Part shown: piece by piece, positions 37,660 to 50,227 of the stretch
Numbering within the stretch: position 1 is the stretch's first letter
Layout: each line of letters begins with the position of its first letter
Assembly: GCA_025642065.1 (NCBI GenBank)
Contig: JAODUP010000311.1
Coordinates: 140,001 to 204,000 of the forward strand
Origin: Paralvinella palmiformis
Lineage: Eukaryota; Annelida; Polychaeta; Terebellida; Alvinellidae
DNA: 64,000 nt
Direction of reading: 5' to 3'
Notes under the pieces: generated by a model
Told to the model about the DNA's origin: nothing
Databases searched by the model: none
The model's input: the letters and a program-made list of their open reading frames with translations, nothing else
Made by a program: the position numbers and the translations under genes

Positions 37660-40300
37660 ATTAGGAGAAACATTTATATGATTTAGCACCTTATTCCACA
37701 GCCTGGGAGCTGATGCTCTGAAAGATTTCTCTCCCTAGATATATCACTGGTATATTCTTTTAGACGAGATTATATTTAGATACAGTGGTGTTGTTCCACT
37801 CAGTACTTGTTCAGTGATTTGAAACGTACAGTAAGCCAGTGCATTTGGAACAAAACTAGTGTTATATGTTCCCCTTTGCGAATGCGTGTCGCCAGTTCTG
37901 CACTCGCTGTAGGCCGGTTTAACAAAGAGAGGGGGGCTATTATATGACAATGCATTGCCATAGTCCAGTCGATAAGTCGAAAAAAATCAATTCGGTCTTA
38001 TCCTTATTCAAAATGAGGTACAATTGAGTGTATTAGTTGCATGGTTATAACAGATAAATATTTCGTTTTTATGATCGAGTTTGTATGTGTTTTTAATGTA
38101 TGATATCAAGCATTTTACAATATCATTTTGTTCACAAAATATTTGTATTTCCTTCGACCAACAATCCCTTAGTACTGAAATCAAGAATTGGCTGGGATCA
38201 TTAGCTTTATTGTTATAATTATTGGATCAATCATCTCCTTGGACCAATAATCCCTTACTGGTAGTACTGAAATCAAGAATTATTAATACTCTCACTAATA
38301 TTATTAGCTAAGACTTTGTTTTATGACCACAGGATTGTTTAAACACGATAGATATAAATATATATTTGGGTGGAGATGATAAATCTTAATATTTTTGTCA
38401 GTTTAGCAAGTTTCTATCATTCATTTAATGGGGATACTTAAGGATTGCAGACAATTGTTGATCTAATAATCACACTTGTGAACTGTCCTAGATTACAATT
38501 CATGATGACCGAATATGCTTTATCCTTGCGTTATCATATGATAGATTTTATAATTAAAGGAAAACATATGTTACGTTATTCACATTGTCTAATACCTGGT
38601 TGATGTTCTCGTCGTGCTTAAATATATTTAGCTGTTTTCAAAATAAATGTAATTTTAAATGCTTAAATTCTTAGCACTTTTTTATTTTGTTGCCTTGGCC
38701 ATTAATGTCAGTACCTATCTTTATTCTGAGACCTTAATGTGATATAAATAGTGGAATGTTTTATAGTGAATGTTTATGACAACAGTCATCAGAGAGTAGA
38801 ATAACCTTTAATCAGAGGATGACTTAGTGATATGATATCACTGAGAGAAATTCGACTCATATAGAGACTTCATGAGTTAGTTATTAATCTTAGCCGATAC
38901 ACCAAAATGTAGAACTACATCTGGTGGTGCTTGTTTCGCGATTGAAAACGTTTTGTTTGCTGGGTACTATTTTACACAGGATAGGGTCTTTTCCGGCATG
39001 CCAACGTATAATTCTAAACGCTTCAGTAGTATCGGATGATTGATCGCATTAAAGGCTACAGATATATCAATCATAATTAATGCAGTCATGGATCCCTCAT
39101 CAAGAAAGAGTCAGGAGTGTCACTGTACATATTCAACAGAGCAGATTATTTTGTTCTATGATCTCTACGATAAATAAACTGATAACTGTCATGGAGATCA
39201 TTGTGCTCTAAGTGCTCTTCTATACGCCTTGCTACAATCTTTTCAATACGTTTGGAGATGAAAGGAAGATCAGAAATAGGACACTAATTCTTCATATCTT
39301 CTTTATCCAACCCAGATTTCTAAAGCAGCGAGGTTATGTCGGCTCGTTTCAAACACAACGGCATCACTGACTCAACCATTGAACTATTAATAATGGCTGT
39401 TATCAATGGCAGTGGATCCAAGTCACGTGACTTGACCGGAGACTTGGCGGTTAGAGCCTTGACTTCAACTTCAGAAGCTGATCGAAACATTTCACTCATT
39501 TTCACATTAAAATTAATATCCGCATACATGGAGATATTGCAGGTATTTTTTGGGAGACATATGTCCCCCAGGAGTTCAACAGAGGCATCAGTTTCCTAGT
39601 TAATTTGAAGATTTTCTTTTGATCTTTCCTATATTCCTTTATTCTTGCTTAATAGGAACACGTCTCCTCAAATAGTGGTGTATTCATTTGTTGTTTTTGT
39701 TGATGTTTATTTTTGTAAAGATCCTTGTATATTTCAAAGTAAACCCTTAAGGAATTTCGGCGCCAGATTCTCTTTGGTTTCCTCACTTTTCTTAGCAGAT
39801 CTAAGCTCAGCAAAGTACCAAGGAGTTTTTGGTACTAATGAGATGATCTTGTAACAAAAGGGAACATGGTGATTAATGATGCTTTGTGTTCCTATGTTAT
39901 AGGTTTCTACCAACTCATCAACTGATCCCTCATATTTATTCAGGTGTTGCAACGACCGTACATCCTCCATGAAATCTTTAATATCTATCCCATGATGCTT
40001 CTTATATGTGATTTTCTCTTCGTACGCAATCGAGTTTATTCATATTAATAGCCAACTGTAAAGTCAGATTATCGCGGAAGAATTTATCTTTTTTTTCTTT
40101 CTGTAAGGGTCATATAGAGAAAGAGGTCCTAAACTGGAGCTATATTCTCTAGACATCACCCAGTCTAATATATGCCCCCTTTTGTGAGTTGCACCATTGA
40201 CATGCTGAGTCAATCCATGTGAATCCAACATACTGCAAAACTTACAAACTTAAACATCAGACTTATTATCCACATGGAAATTTAAATCATCATTCATTAT
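37660..40300 (-). pseudogene. LINE ORF2 relic, antisense
   Basis: Recognisable reverse transcriptase blocks are ALTAKSPVKSRDLDPLP (about 39400-39450), MPLCLKRADITSLL (about 39320-39361), DLPFISKRIEKIVARRIEEH (about 39220-39280), ALIMIDISVAFNAIN (about 39045-39090; the motif A aspartate is kept, the later FD reads FN) and KGEHIT/LFQMHWLTVRF (about 37820-37880). Linker piece at 39734-39970 includes PKTPWYFAELRSAKK. The frame changes several times and stops are present, so no protein can be made. Confidence 0.8.
38040..38870. other. Non-LINE sequence within the antisense LINE
   Basis: No reverse-transcriptase similarity is visible. Two near-copies of CCCTTAGTACTGAAATCAAG and its variant (about 38165-38189 and 38250-38281) make a local direct repeat of about 90 bases. 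It may be a later insertion or a large replacement. Confidence 0.4.
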
Positions 40301-40404
40301 GACAACACATGAGATAATCGTTATGTTATCTATGTGTTTAGACCATTTATCAAAGAATAATGAATTTCTAGAACCAATTTGTTTATGGTACAGTCCATGT
40401 TTTC

Positions 40405-41200
40405 TAAATATGTATATATCAAAATTCAAATATCTCTCTCTCTCTCATCATGACATCGTCGTCAATTTTCCTTTGATTCACATATAAAATAGATCAGGAC
40501 TGGCGAATATAAAAAAATAATAGTCTAAATGGCACTTCTCCCAAAGAACTGCTGACCAATTTAATCCTAGAGTGGGATTTATAGATTCCTAGTGGTATGT
40601 GGAGGTTTATTATATTATTATATTTAATATAATATATTTACACCTGAAACTATTCATAAGGAGAAATATTATATGTCATTTTATTCTAGTGTCAGTATTA
40701 TGTTAATAAAGACCTACCAGAATATAACCTTTTTAATAATCACATTATTCGTTATATCACTTATAATTATGATAATCCTTAGCACATATATCTCTCATCT
40801 TTAAATTATAAAAATAACGAGTTCTAATTATTCAAGTCATTAATGATGGATATGTCAGGCTAGAGCATTTTATTCCTATTTCAAATTCATGTTTATATTT
40901 TTGGTAATTCTTGTTTTTTAAATGTAATTAACTCTCATATCTGATGTGCAATTTAGAAGTTCCTATAAGCACCAGTAGTTATGTAAAGATATGTTCATAA
41001 CACAATTAAAGCTTGTTATAATTTGACAGATTCCATCTCGTTTAGGACAAAGATTGCTCTTGAGTTGATAAACGATTTCTAACTCCTAACTTTGCCTTAA
41101 ACGGAAACCAATCTTTCTTTCTGTACACTCAGCTGTGGCCCGAACAATAAATAATCATTTTTACTTCACGTGCTTCACGCTTGGTTATAAATCATAAAAA
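40405..41200. other. No recognisable gene or repeat
   Basis: AT-rich sequence with a short CT run (40435-40446). I see no coding signal. Confidence 0.5.
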
Positions 41201-41202
41201 GA

Positions 41203-41301
41203 AGTGTGTGTGTGTGCGTGTGTGTATGTGTGCGTGTGTATGTGTGCGTGTTTATGTGTGCGTGTGTATGTGTATATGCATGTTTGTATGAGTGTTTGTG
41301 C

Positions 41302-41343
<42 letters not shown>

Positions 41344-41473
41344 TGTGGGGGGTGAGGGGTGCATGCATGCATACATGCATATATACGCGCGCGCGCGCGC
41401 GTGTGTGTGTATGTATGTAGGTATGTGTGTGTGTATGTATATATGTATGTATGGGTGTATGTATGGGTGTGTG

Positions 41474-41522
<49 letters not shown>

Positions 41523-41620
41523 TGTGTGTGTCGCGCGCGTGCATGCGTGCGTGTGTGTTGTGTGCGTGTGTGTGTGTTCGTGCGTGCGCGCCTGTACATG
41601 CGCGCGTGTACCATCATGTA
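41203..41620 (+). repeat. Compound (GT)n/(TA)n/(CG)n region
   Basis: GT-rich (41203-41300), TA (41303-41340), a pure CG run (about 41386-41401), GT/ATGT, TA (41478-41519), then GT/GCGT. Alternating purine-pyrimidine runs for ~400 bases make this a strong Z-DNA candidate. The overlapping open frames are repeat translations. Confidence 0.95.
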
Positions 41621-41639
41621 GTCAGCGACACGTTCAGAT

Positions 41640-42140
41640 GATATGGCTCCTCCTCCGGTTTATTTAGCAAACGGAATATTAGCTCGACGCGTATTAGTAT
41701 TCTAGTTAACCGCATAAAAACGACATCAATAGTTATCGATTTTAATAAGCAACGGCGGATAAGATTGATTACCGTATAAAGGTGTCCGAAATAAATGGCT
41801 TATGTTGGAAATATTTCCATACTATCGGCACAGTCCTAGAAAGGCCGAAGTCAATCCCCTGTAGACAGTGACTGATAGGAAACCTGGGATATTACTGATC
41901 TGATACGGCATTACTCCATCTCTTCTGGTTCAGCCTGGATCTCTTCCGTTGACAAATCCGCATAATCATTATAGCGGAAGGTCTCTAATCCAATACGGGA
42001 GACGTTTGGAAATGTTTATCTAGGCTTAATGTACCGAGAGCAATCTAAAAACATAACGTACAAACACGTTCAAGTATAGACTGAAGTTGGCTAGGAAATG
42101 TCATATATGATAAAGATCAATTAAAAATAATAAAACGGGT
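41640..42140. other. No recognisable gene or repeat
   Basis: Single-copy sequence of more mixed composition than its surroundings. No open frame or repeat was identified. Confidence 0.4.
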
Positions 42141-42147
42141 AGGAATC

Positions 42148-42213
42148 ACACACACACAAACACACACACACACACACACAAAGAGGGGAGAGAGAGAGAG
42201 AGAGAGAGAGAGT
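42148..42213 (+). repeat. (CA)n and (GA)n microsatellites
   Basis: CA units (42148-42180) followed closely by a GA run (42187-42213). Confidence 0.95.
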
Positions 42214-42576
42214 TCAATTATCTCTAGTCTATACCATCACCTTCGAATCAATCTAGGTTAAGTTTGCTTGTGGTAAATTATACACACAAAAGAACTGTTA
42301 GTGTAGCCATTTATTTTCAATAGTAGGTATTTAATCCGGTTTTAAATCTAAATAAATATGTATCGACCTAATGAGGCTATGACGCCATAAAAACAAAATT
42401 CTCCTCATATATTACTTTTCTAATATCAATTAAACTATCAGTTTTAATTATTATTGTTTATTGGCTGCTGGACATTGCCCAAATTAAACTTTAAATATAG
42501 TAATAATAGAGGTATATAGAATGTAAAGTGTTGTTTTGAAGAGATATACAGTAGTTAAAGGATAACCATAAATAGA

Positions 42577-42619
42577 GAAAGAGGGAGAGAGAGAGAGAGA
42601 AAGAGAGGAGAGAGAGAGA

Positions 42620-42667
<48 letters not shown>

Positions 42668-42680
42668 GAGAGAGAGAGAG

Positions 42681-42734
<54 letters not shown>

Positions 42735-42802
42735 AGAGAGGGGGATAGACTGAAAGAGAGAGAGAGAGTGGGAGAGAGAAGAGAGGGGGAGAAAGAGAGA
42801 GA
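42577..42802 (+). repeat. (GA)n tract, ~225 bp
   Basis: An almost pure purine tract with occasional extra G or A. The 113-codon minus-strand frame over it (serine-leucine rich) is a repeat translation. Confidence 0.97.
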
Positions 42803-43033
42803 AGTTGTTAAAAAGAGTAGTTGGCGTTCTGTTTAACATCCCAATAACAGCAAACACTAGAAATGTAACCAAAACGCATTGTTTCAACCATGACATAACA
42901 CATTATAAACATGGGTATCTCCATGTAGGTGCAAACCTAAGTATAAATAACAATATTAATTAGAGAGGTACGTTTACGGTCAAAGTCTCTAGAGCATCTA
43001 ATAACTGGCATCTTTAGATCCGTACAAAAAGGT

Positions 43034-44376
43034 TTAGTCCCATCATACTTAGTATTGTGTCTATGTATTAGAATGTCATGTATTAATTTCTGTAATCTAA
43101 CAATAATACTTTATTTGAGATTCAACAAAACTACTTTGAACTAATGTGAGAACATCTCATTCAAAAACTACTTCAATCTTGAAGTCTAAATCTAATATTT
43201 AGTAGGGTAACCACGTGATCGGATAAAATGCATAATTCGTCGCAGCATGGAAAAGTACAGTTTGTGCAGATAATTTGGTGTGATGTCTCCCCATGCTCTA
43301 AACAGGCACCGTATCCGTTCTAATTTATGTTGAAGGATGATTTCTCATGACCCTATTCTGGAACATACCCAGATATTCTCGATCATGTTGAGGTCAGGTG
43401 ACTGAGCTGGCCACTGGATGACCTGTACATCTTATTCATCTAACCACATCTGTACATGACACACGCGCTGTATGCATTGGTGCTTTGTTGTGTTATATTA
43501 TAAATGGGATCTTGGCATCCCCAAACATATTCTCAACGGAATCCAGAAGATTGTGACCCAGAATGTCAATACAATCAATACTTTTCATAATACCATCCAT
43601 GATGATGAATTCATCAACTCCATCATAAGAAACATATTCCTGATCTATTAAAAAAAAAACATCTAGTAAGTCCTGCAATGTTTTCTGGTTCCTTTGTTGT
43701 CCCATTTTCCCGCCATAACCTCATTCGTCCAAGATTAAGGCTAAGATTGAATCTCGATTCATCCGAAAAGACAATTCTGAACCAGTTATCTTCTGTGTTT
43801 CATTGTGTAACTCTGGTAGCACGTCTGTGTTTTTCGGACCAATGAGTGGTTTCCTTCTGGCGACTCAACTGTACAGAGACCCGCTATGAATCCTTCTTCT
43901 TGCAGTTGATTATGAAACTACTTTGTCTATCCGGTCATTCTACACGCTGTTAACAGTTCCGAAGGACAATAATAGATCTTGTAGCAAAACACGTTTCAGT
44001 ATCCTGTCTTCCCGGAGTGTAGTCTTCTTTGGGTGTCCAGATGTTGCCCTCCTAGCACAACTGCCAGTCTCTATGAACCTCCGCCATACATTAGAAACAG
44101 TTCTTCGGCCGATGTTCATCTCTATGGGGGTCCGGTTGGCCGTTACTTCAGCCTGCCGCATGCTGGTCATCATCCGTCTCTGTTCTGGCGTCAGGTTTCT
44201 GACACGCCCCATCATAGATTATCGCAGAGACAATGTTACTTATTCCATTCAGGCAGCCATGTGTACAAACCACATTCAAATTATGGTGTTTTTTATTTCA
44301 TTTTTAATGAAGCTATTGTCATATTTCTGTCGAGCTGTTTCGTGGTTATACTGGTAAAATAATACGATGGGACTGT
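43034..44376 (-). mobile_element. Tc1-like DNA transposon, ~1.34 kb
   Basis: The transposase relic is flanked by an inverted pair: AGTCCCATCATA at 43036-43047 and TACGATGGGACT at 44363-44374 (outer end reads TACAGTCCCATCGTA on the minus strand). The spacing of about 1.34 kb fits Tc1 elements (usually 1.3-1.7 kb), and TA borders the right end as expected for Tc1/mariner insertion. The left end reads TTTAGTCCC, so it has mutated. Confidence 0.7.
43240..44215 (-). pseudogene. Tc1-family transposase relic
   Basis: The start at 44213-44215 opens MMGRVRNLTPEQRRMMTSMR, a paired-type helix-turn-helix region, and continues to RRTVSNVWRRFIETG and a GHPKKTT linker (to about 44030). After frameshifts come RRKPLIGPKN (about 43860), FSDESRFNLS (about 43745-43770, first catalytic aspartate present), HNKAPMHTARV (about 43460-43492; the family has Asp where Asn now stands, AAC at 43487-43489) and PAQSPDLNMIENIW (about 43365-43420, catalytic glutamate kept at 43378-43380). 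The lost second acidic residue, an adenine run of about nine and stops show the enzyme is dead. Confidence 0.9.
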
Positions 44377-44379
44377 ACT

Positions 44380-45110
44380 TTTGGTAGGGATGTGTATGTT
44401 TGAATGCTATATTTAATTGTGTGCAATAAATAAATGATTAAAGTTTATATAATGATTGTTGCTCAACGCTACGGCAGTGTTGATGTTTACTCATCCATAT
44501 AACGTTTATCATTGTAAATATATGTTTGTATATGTCCTGGGCCACTGAGTTTCTTCACCTTTTTGGTTTCTTCCTCCTTCATAAATAATGTTATTATGTT
44601 GTTATACATCTAGTAAGAGTTATACGATTTATGGTTTGTTTGTGTATTAACCAATTTCATATATAGAAAAGATTGAAAGAAAGTTTGATAAATATAATGA
44701 CCTTGTTTTTGTCTATGTGGCTTGTATCATCCGACTATACATTATTGGCCGTTGCAGATATAGCCAACTAATGGCACATTTACGTAAAGGTAAATTCGTA
44801 TTGGCATTTCCTGAGAAGCTAAACTTGAGGATTGTTTGACAATTGATGTTGGTGCTGCAATTTAATTGTTGTCTTCTAAATTTGATCAGTACTTAATTAA
44901 GAGTGTATTGCCCAAATGTATCCTCTGTTTATCAGATAAGTATTTTGCTAAATATTTCTAATGATATACTGTTCGGTCGTATAGAATCGATATGATAGTG
45001 TCCTTCATTGGCATCTTCAGATGATATTTCAGATGAATGTTGAGCTCTTTTAGTGTCATAGTAAGATTACTATTGTTATGTTATCAATTTATAGATAACA
45101 AACCAAAACA
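44380..45110. other. No recognisable gene or repeat
   Basis: AT-rich single-copy sequence with no open frame of note. Confidence 0.5.
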
Positions 45111-45284
45111 TTTTAATTTAGCAATGATCAGTAAGCCTAAAAACTCCTTCCAATAGTAACAAACATTGTATTGTAGAACAACTGCTTTTTAACACCTGCC
45201 TCATTATGGGCTTTTGTTCTTGACTCCGGCATGACATCTGGGTCCTATCGCTATTGTCAGAATAATGGATCACCATGGAAGCTG

Positions 45285-45405
45285 GTCGGGGTGAGGAATG
45301 ATGACAATTAGCCATAATTTCTGACAACCGTGAATACTCTGGTTACCACTAAACATGTCATTTATTCATCGTTACTGATGTGTGACATCAATAATTCACA
45401 AAGGT
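45285..45405 (-). repeat. Inverted partner of the repeat at 35145-35275
   Basis: See the plus-strand copy; the best match is about 45297-45340. Sequence up to 45240 is also moderately complex and may belong to the same element. Confidence 0.7.
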
Positions 45406-47210
45406 GGATATATGACCGGCAGGTTGTCATCATTGTCGCGAGTCACTGTATAAACACCTAAACGCTGTGCATTCACATTTCTGGCCTAAATATAACTACG
45501 TTCCACGGAGGAGACTTTATGTCTTGTCGTATGTATACAAACCAAAATGGTCTATTACGAAAATGCGACAATAAAGCTTTCTTGTTCTATATTTCATGTT
45601 CTGTAAGAAATATTTTCCGGGCACAAACCGCAATTATACTAAAATTAAATTAACAACCTATGTAACGTATTCTACGAAATACAAACCATCCTTTATAAAA
45701 AAAACATCTATAAAAACTAGCGCCACTGTGTGTGCGTGGCAAAGCTTCGTTCTATATAGATGATAATAAGCTGTTGTAAATTAACTGTGGAGTTTTTCTT
45801 TCTTTATTAATAATACAATGTTATTATACACAACTACCTCTGGTAGGTGCCACTAAAATCTCATATTTCATAATTATCAAATACTGACTGCGCCCCTCAT
45901 AAATGATTATATTTACGGCATAAATTATTTTCATCATACACCATCCGGGTCTTTCGATCTTTTAGTAAATTATGGCGATGCAGACTGTAATAAATGATGA
46001 TGTGATCTTCTAATGACAGCCTTATTAGTTTCCGATAAAGATCTACCGAGCCATTTGTTTGTTAAATCGACAAAATAGAATGATAAAATGAAGGCATTTA
46101 ATATTCCTAAAGTTTGATAAATGACTAACGTTATGTTTATCATCTGTTGTATTTATATTATCTTAATAAAGGGTGAAAACAATAGATACGAAGAAGATAC
46201 CGCTGTACAATGTAGCACATGGTAATATAATAAAATAGAATACAAATTAGTAATCCAAACGGGAACCCATTTTCCATTCTGCATCCTTATTCATATCGCA
46301 TATTGTTATACACGTCAACAAGACGATTCAAAACGTGGTTTCGATTTTAGTTCAGTAAAATCCCACATCATTCAGTTTTACAGGATATATCCCTGTTTAC
46401 CAAACATTCCTAAACGGCTAAAATCGTTAAACAGACGCCTAGAGCTATGCTTTTATTCGAAAAGAATCTTGAGTGAGATTTTCCATTAAAGTTTCATGGG
46501 AAGAAACGTCTGGAGATGATTTTAACAATAATTTATATATTATTAAGAAAAGGCTACCGCCGTGGTTGTATTTAATTACGCGTTTACTGGTTAATTAATT
46601 TTATTAAGTTCATGTAGTACCTATAATCAGGTAATAGTGTTATCTAATAGCATGTAAATAAATGCTTTGATTGTGCCGCAAAATAAACACTCAGTCCGAA
46701 ATGTTTTAAATACGAAGTAGCAATTACTTTATCTCTTTGCTTAATCTCCCATTCGTTGGAACTATTTAAAATAACAAGAAACGATTACGCTTGCTAAAAT
46801 AATTCTTAATCAAAATAACCGAAACACTGCAGTTTCACCATCACAGCTTTGCATGAATATTGTTCTACTGCTTAACAGTGTAAACTGCCATTATAACAGA
46901 ATAAGCTTGTTTATAAATAAACCGATCATCTATTTCAGTTAGAATTATTAAACATTTGTGTTTGATTTTCGTCACCGAACATGCAAGACGACTGTATTTA
47001 GCAGCACAACAGCAGATGGGTTAATATGTAATTTTAATATCGTTGAGATAAACATCTACAGCCTGTATACTCTACCGTCATATATTTCTATAAAAAAAAG
47101 ACTGATCACCTTCAGGAAGTCGACTTCCTTCTGGTACACTTCAGCTGTGACGCCATTAATATTTGACGATTCTTAACGTTAGGCTCCGTTCGGACTCTGT
47201 TTAATAAATC
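45406..47210. other. No recognisable gene or repeat
   Basis: AT-rich sequence. The frame at 46958-47176 (plus, 72 codons) is not repetitive but matches no family I know and has no supporting context. Confidence 0.4.
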
Positions 47211-47218
47211 CTAAGAAG

Positions 47219-47425
<207 letters not shown>

Positions 47426-47889
47426 TTCACTTTTTCTCTCTATATCTATATATCTATCTATCCATCATGTTGTATTTCAGCTATTAAATATAGGAATGTT
47501 TCTATAAAATGTTATGTAAAAACAGATGACTAATTATAAATCAGTAAAATATACTATTGACTAGATTTATCATTTTCGTCTTCATTTAATCCCTATCTCT
47601 ATATTCTTACTGTTCGTTTTGTTTTGTAACAATAAAGATATCAGTTTTGACACTTGCCCATTCAATTGTAAATGTAATTTATAATCGTACTGCTATTTCA
47701 TGAGCTATTGAAAATCTGATAACGTTAATAATTTAGGATTATATTTTATTTCATATTTTGATTGGAAAAGACAGCTTAATATAAACACCAAAACATTGTC
47801 TAATATTCCTGGTTAACAACAGACACCATATGAACTTGTGATAGCAACTAATTCATATTTTTTAAATGTTGATTCATCAAAATATTACT

Positions 47890-48080
47890 CGACCGGATTG
47901 TGTTATGGTATAATAAACCTCTGAGGATTGTTGTACGGTATAAGAATCCTCAACGGATTGCGGTATCGTATTACAATCCTCAAGATATTGCAGTAAGGTA
48001 TAACAATCCTCAGTAGGTTGCGGTATGGTATAACAATACGTAATGGATTGTGGTATGTTTTAACAATCATCAGAGATGAA
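47890..48080 (+). repeat. 30-bp minisatellite, ~6 diverged copies
   Basis: The unit is approximately GGATTGCGGTATGGTATAAC plus AATCCTCAAC. Because 30 is a multiple of three, the minus strand reads a degenerate decapeptide repeat (NPLRIVIPYR type) within the frame 47903-48163. Copies differ by scattered substitutions without codon-position bias that I can see, so I treat it as non-coding. Confidence 0.8.
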
Positions 48081-48084
48081 ATAA

Positions 48085-49650
48085 CAAAATTATCCAGCTT
48101 AATCACGTTATCTAACTGCTTACTGCCTTCTCCTCCTTCTTCTCCCCCCCCCCCCTTAATCAAGTATTACAGTTTTAATTTTATCGTACATTATCACCAT
48201 CATGTATCGCATCATTTGCACCTTTGATGTACATACAAAACACTGATTTAGTTTTTAAATATCTTCTTGCTGTTCTTTTCATAGTATCCGTCATGTCATT
48301 CATACTTCCCTGTACATTTTGTTTTATTCAGTTAGTGAGGAAAGCAATTTCATGTAATGCTGAATTATTCCTAGACTCTGTGACAGCTACTCTTGAAGAT
48401 ACGCTTTAAATATCAAATAAACGTTAATAAATGAGAAAGTGAATGAGTGAGTCAGTGTGTGTGTGATTGAGTGGTTGAGTGATCGAGCGATTGATTTATT
48501 TATTTGAGTGAGTGACTGAATAAGTGAGTGAGTGGATGAGTGAGTTGTGCAGTTATGCAGTAATGCAGTAATGCAGTTAATTAGTCAGTCAGTCATTTAC
48601 CGAATGTTATTACCGAATGAAAAACATAGCTAACAATAAAGCGGAAAATTGATTTATAGTAACTATAACTTGTTGCTATTGATAATAACATATTTAATAT
48701 GATAACCTATAATGTTTGAATTTGTTATCTATAAATGAACTGTTATCAATATTAACACTCATTAAAAGATGTACCTGTAATTTAATTAGTCTAAGAAAAC
48801 AAGGTTAAATTTATTTTATTGTATAAGGACAGGTAAATAATTACCTACAAGGTCATTTAGACAGATCAAGATATAGAATGTGATATGTCTATATTAATTT
48901 ATAATGTATATGTAAAGAGGGTTATATAGACAAACAATCCGTTATGTATGTAGATAGACAGATAGGCGCACAAACATTGGCACTTATAGACATATTATGT
49001 AGATCTGACAAATAAATAAACCTACGTGTTGCGTGCTCATCAATGCGCACCCAATACGCTGAATAACAGCGACATCCATTAAACTTGTTTACTGATTGCG
49101 TTTCTTTAATAGAACTATTGATCACTTACTAAATATTAAAATATTCCTGGTGGCTCAATTCTCCAACAGAATCGTTTCTTTATAGATAGTAAATAATAAT
49201 AATATTGCATTTTAGGACACATCTTTATATCCATTGTAAAACCATAGTCCTCCTACATATAATGATGACCCCCCCCCCCAATATGCTAACTCCTCATATG
49301 ACTTAATGGTTGTAACATTTTGTTCCTATAATAAACAAATTCATATTCTGTAAATATACAACGAATTATAGATAAGAATAATGACAGCATGAACTAACTT
49401 TTATATCTCCATATTAGCTTTTATAAACCACTTCCTGTTTATAATCCTAATACATTTGTCAATAATGCTTTTATTTTACTACATACAACTAATGCGTTGG
49501 TTTTTACTGTAGAGTAAAAGCGTGGTATATTTTTTTGGTATATTCAACATCACTTTACGTGATAACAATTAAGATGAATCTCAAACTCTTACCAGCAATT
49601 AATTTCTCTTGATAATGACTATTAGTGATGAGATCATGCCAATTAAAACG
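48085..49650 (+). repeat. Segmental duplicate, copy 1 (partner 59655-61500)
   Basis: Colinear, same-strand similarity to 59655-61500. Anchors are TAATCACGTTATCTAACTG plus a poly-C run (48095-48155 / 59658-59705), TTTTATTCAGTTAG then GAAAGCAATTT (48320-48350 / 59817-59850), AATAAACC then CACG/TACG (about 49013-49028 / 61000-61015) and 49200-49480 / 61060-61360. It carries only a short decayed GAGT tract (48437-48580). No coding content is evident. Confidence 0.7.
48437..48580 (+). repeat. Degenerate (GAGT)n tract
   Basis: Interrupted GAGT/GATT/GTGT units at the place where the duplicate copy has a long perfect tract. Confidence 0.85.
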
Positions 49651-50120
49651 TTTATTATGCTCATTTTTAAATATACAAATCCAGCAATTGAAACTTCAAA
49701 ATTAAAGTAAACTAAATGTATGTATGAGTGTAGCTTGAATGAATTATTATCAAAACCTGACTGTTATTTTACACAAACATCATACAATATTCGTTCAATT
49801 TCATGGCATGCAAAATTTACAATTAATGTAGACGTATGTATAGTATCTAAGGCGTCTCTTGCATAAGGGATCTACGGATCAAGATCATTTGCGTCGTATA
49901 TTAGTGAAACATTAGATGACCAATTATGTGAAAATTGAATACCATATTTATAACGTTGGCCACTTTCCTGCTAAAAGGAGAATTTCGGCAAATACAGCAT
50001 AGTCTAATAATGTAAGTAACCATAGAATTAGAACTCATCATCCTTTGATATATGAATCGAACTGTTTTCACATCTAATTGTACGCTAATATGCGCCTCTT
50101 GCATTAACGGACCATGTGAG

Positions 50121-50125
<5 letters not shown>
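49651..50125. other. Single-copy sequence with a 25-bp direct repeat
   Basis: GGCGTCTCTTGCATAAGG (about 49851) and TGCGCCTCTTGCATTAACG (about 50091) form an imperfect direct repeat about 240 bases apart. Nothing else is recognised. Confidence 0.4.

Positions 50126-50188
<63 letters not shown>
50126..50188 (+). repeat. (TA)n microsatellite
   Basis: A perfect TA run of about 31 units. Confidence 0.95.
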
Positions 50189-50191
<3 letters not shown>

Positions 50192-50227
50192 GATTAGGTA
50201 TCCCCAGCACTGCCTTATTCCATTGAT

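Larger units (their letters stand above)
37620..40398 (-). mobile_element. L2/CR1-like LINE, antisense, 5'-truncated, with internal loss and insert
   Basis: Minus-strand relative of the LINE at 27961. From 5' (high coordinates): endonuclease end (DDLNFHVDNKSD at about 40260, then CWIHMD-type and HKRGHIL-type pieces to 40160), linker (39730-40140), reverse transcriptase start (38880-39600), unrelated sequence 38040-38870, then KDKTELIFF (about 38000) fused to TYRLDYGNALSYN (about 37950-37985) and the C-terminus (SFRASAPRLWNKVLNHI at about 37680-37735). The direct KTEL-to-RLDYGN join implies a deletion of roughly 240 bases compared with the LINE at 27961. Confidence 0.8.

Noticed and set aside
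42555..42896. 113-codon Ser-Leu-rich minus-strand frame
   Set aside because: Translation of the GA tract; only the first ~25 residues fall outside it.
46958..47176. 72-codon plus-strand frame near a CT tract
   Set aside because: Length is within chance for this composition; no family, splice or promoter context supports it.
47903..48163. Gly/Glu-rich start plus decapeptide repeat as a secreted peptide precursor
   Set aside because: No signal peptide, no cleavage-site pattern between units, and the repeat copies vary like neutral DNA.
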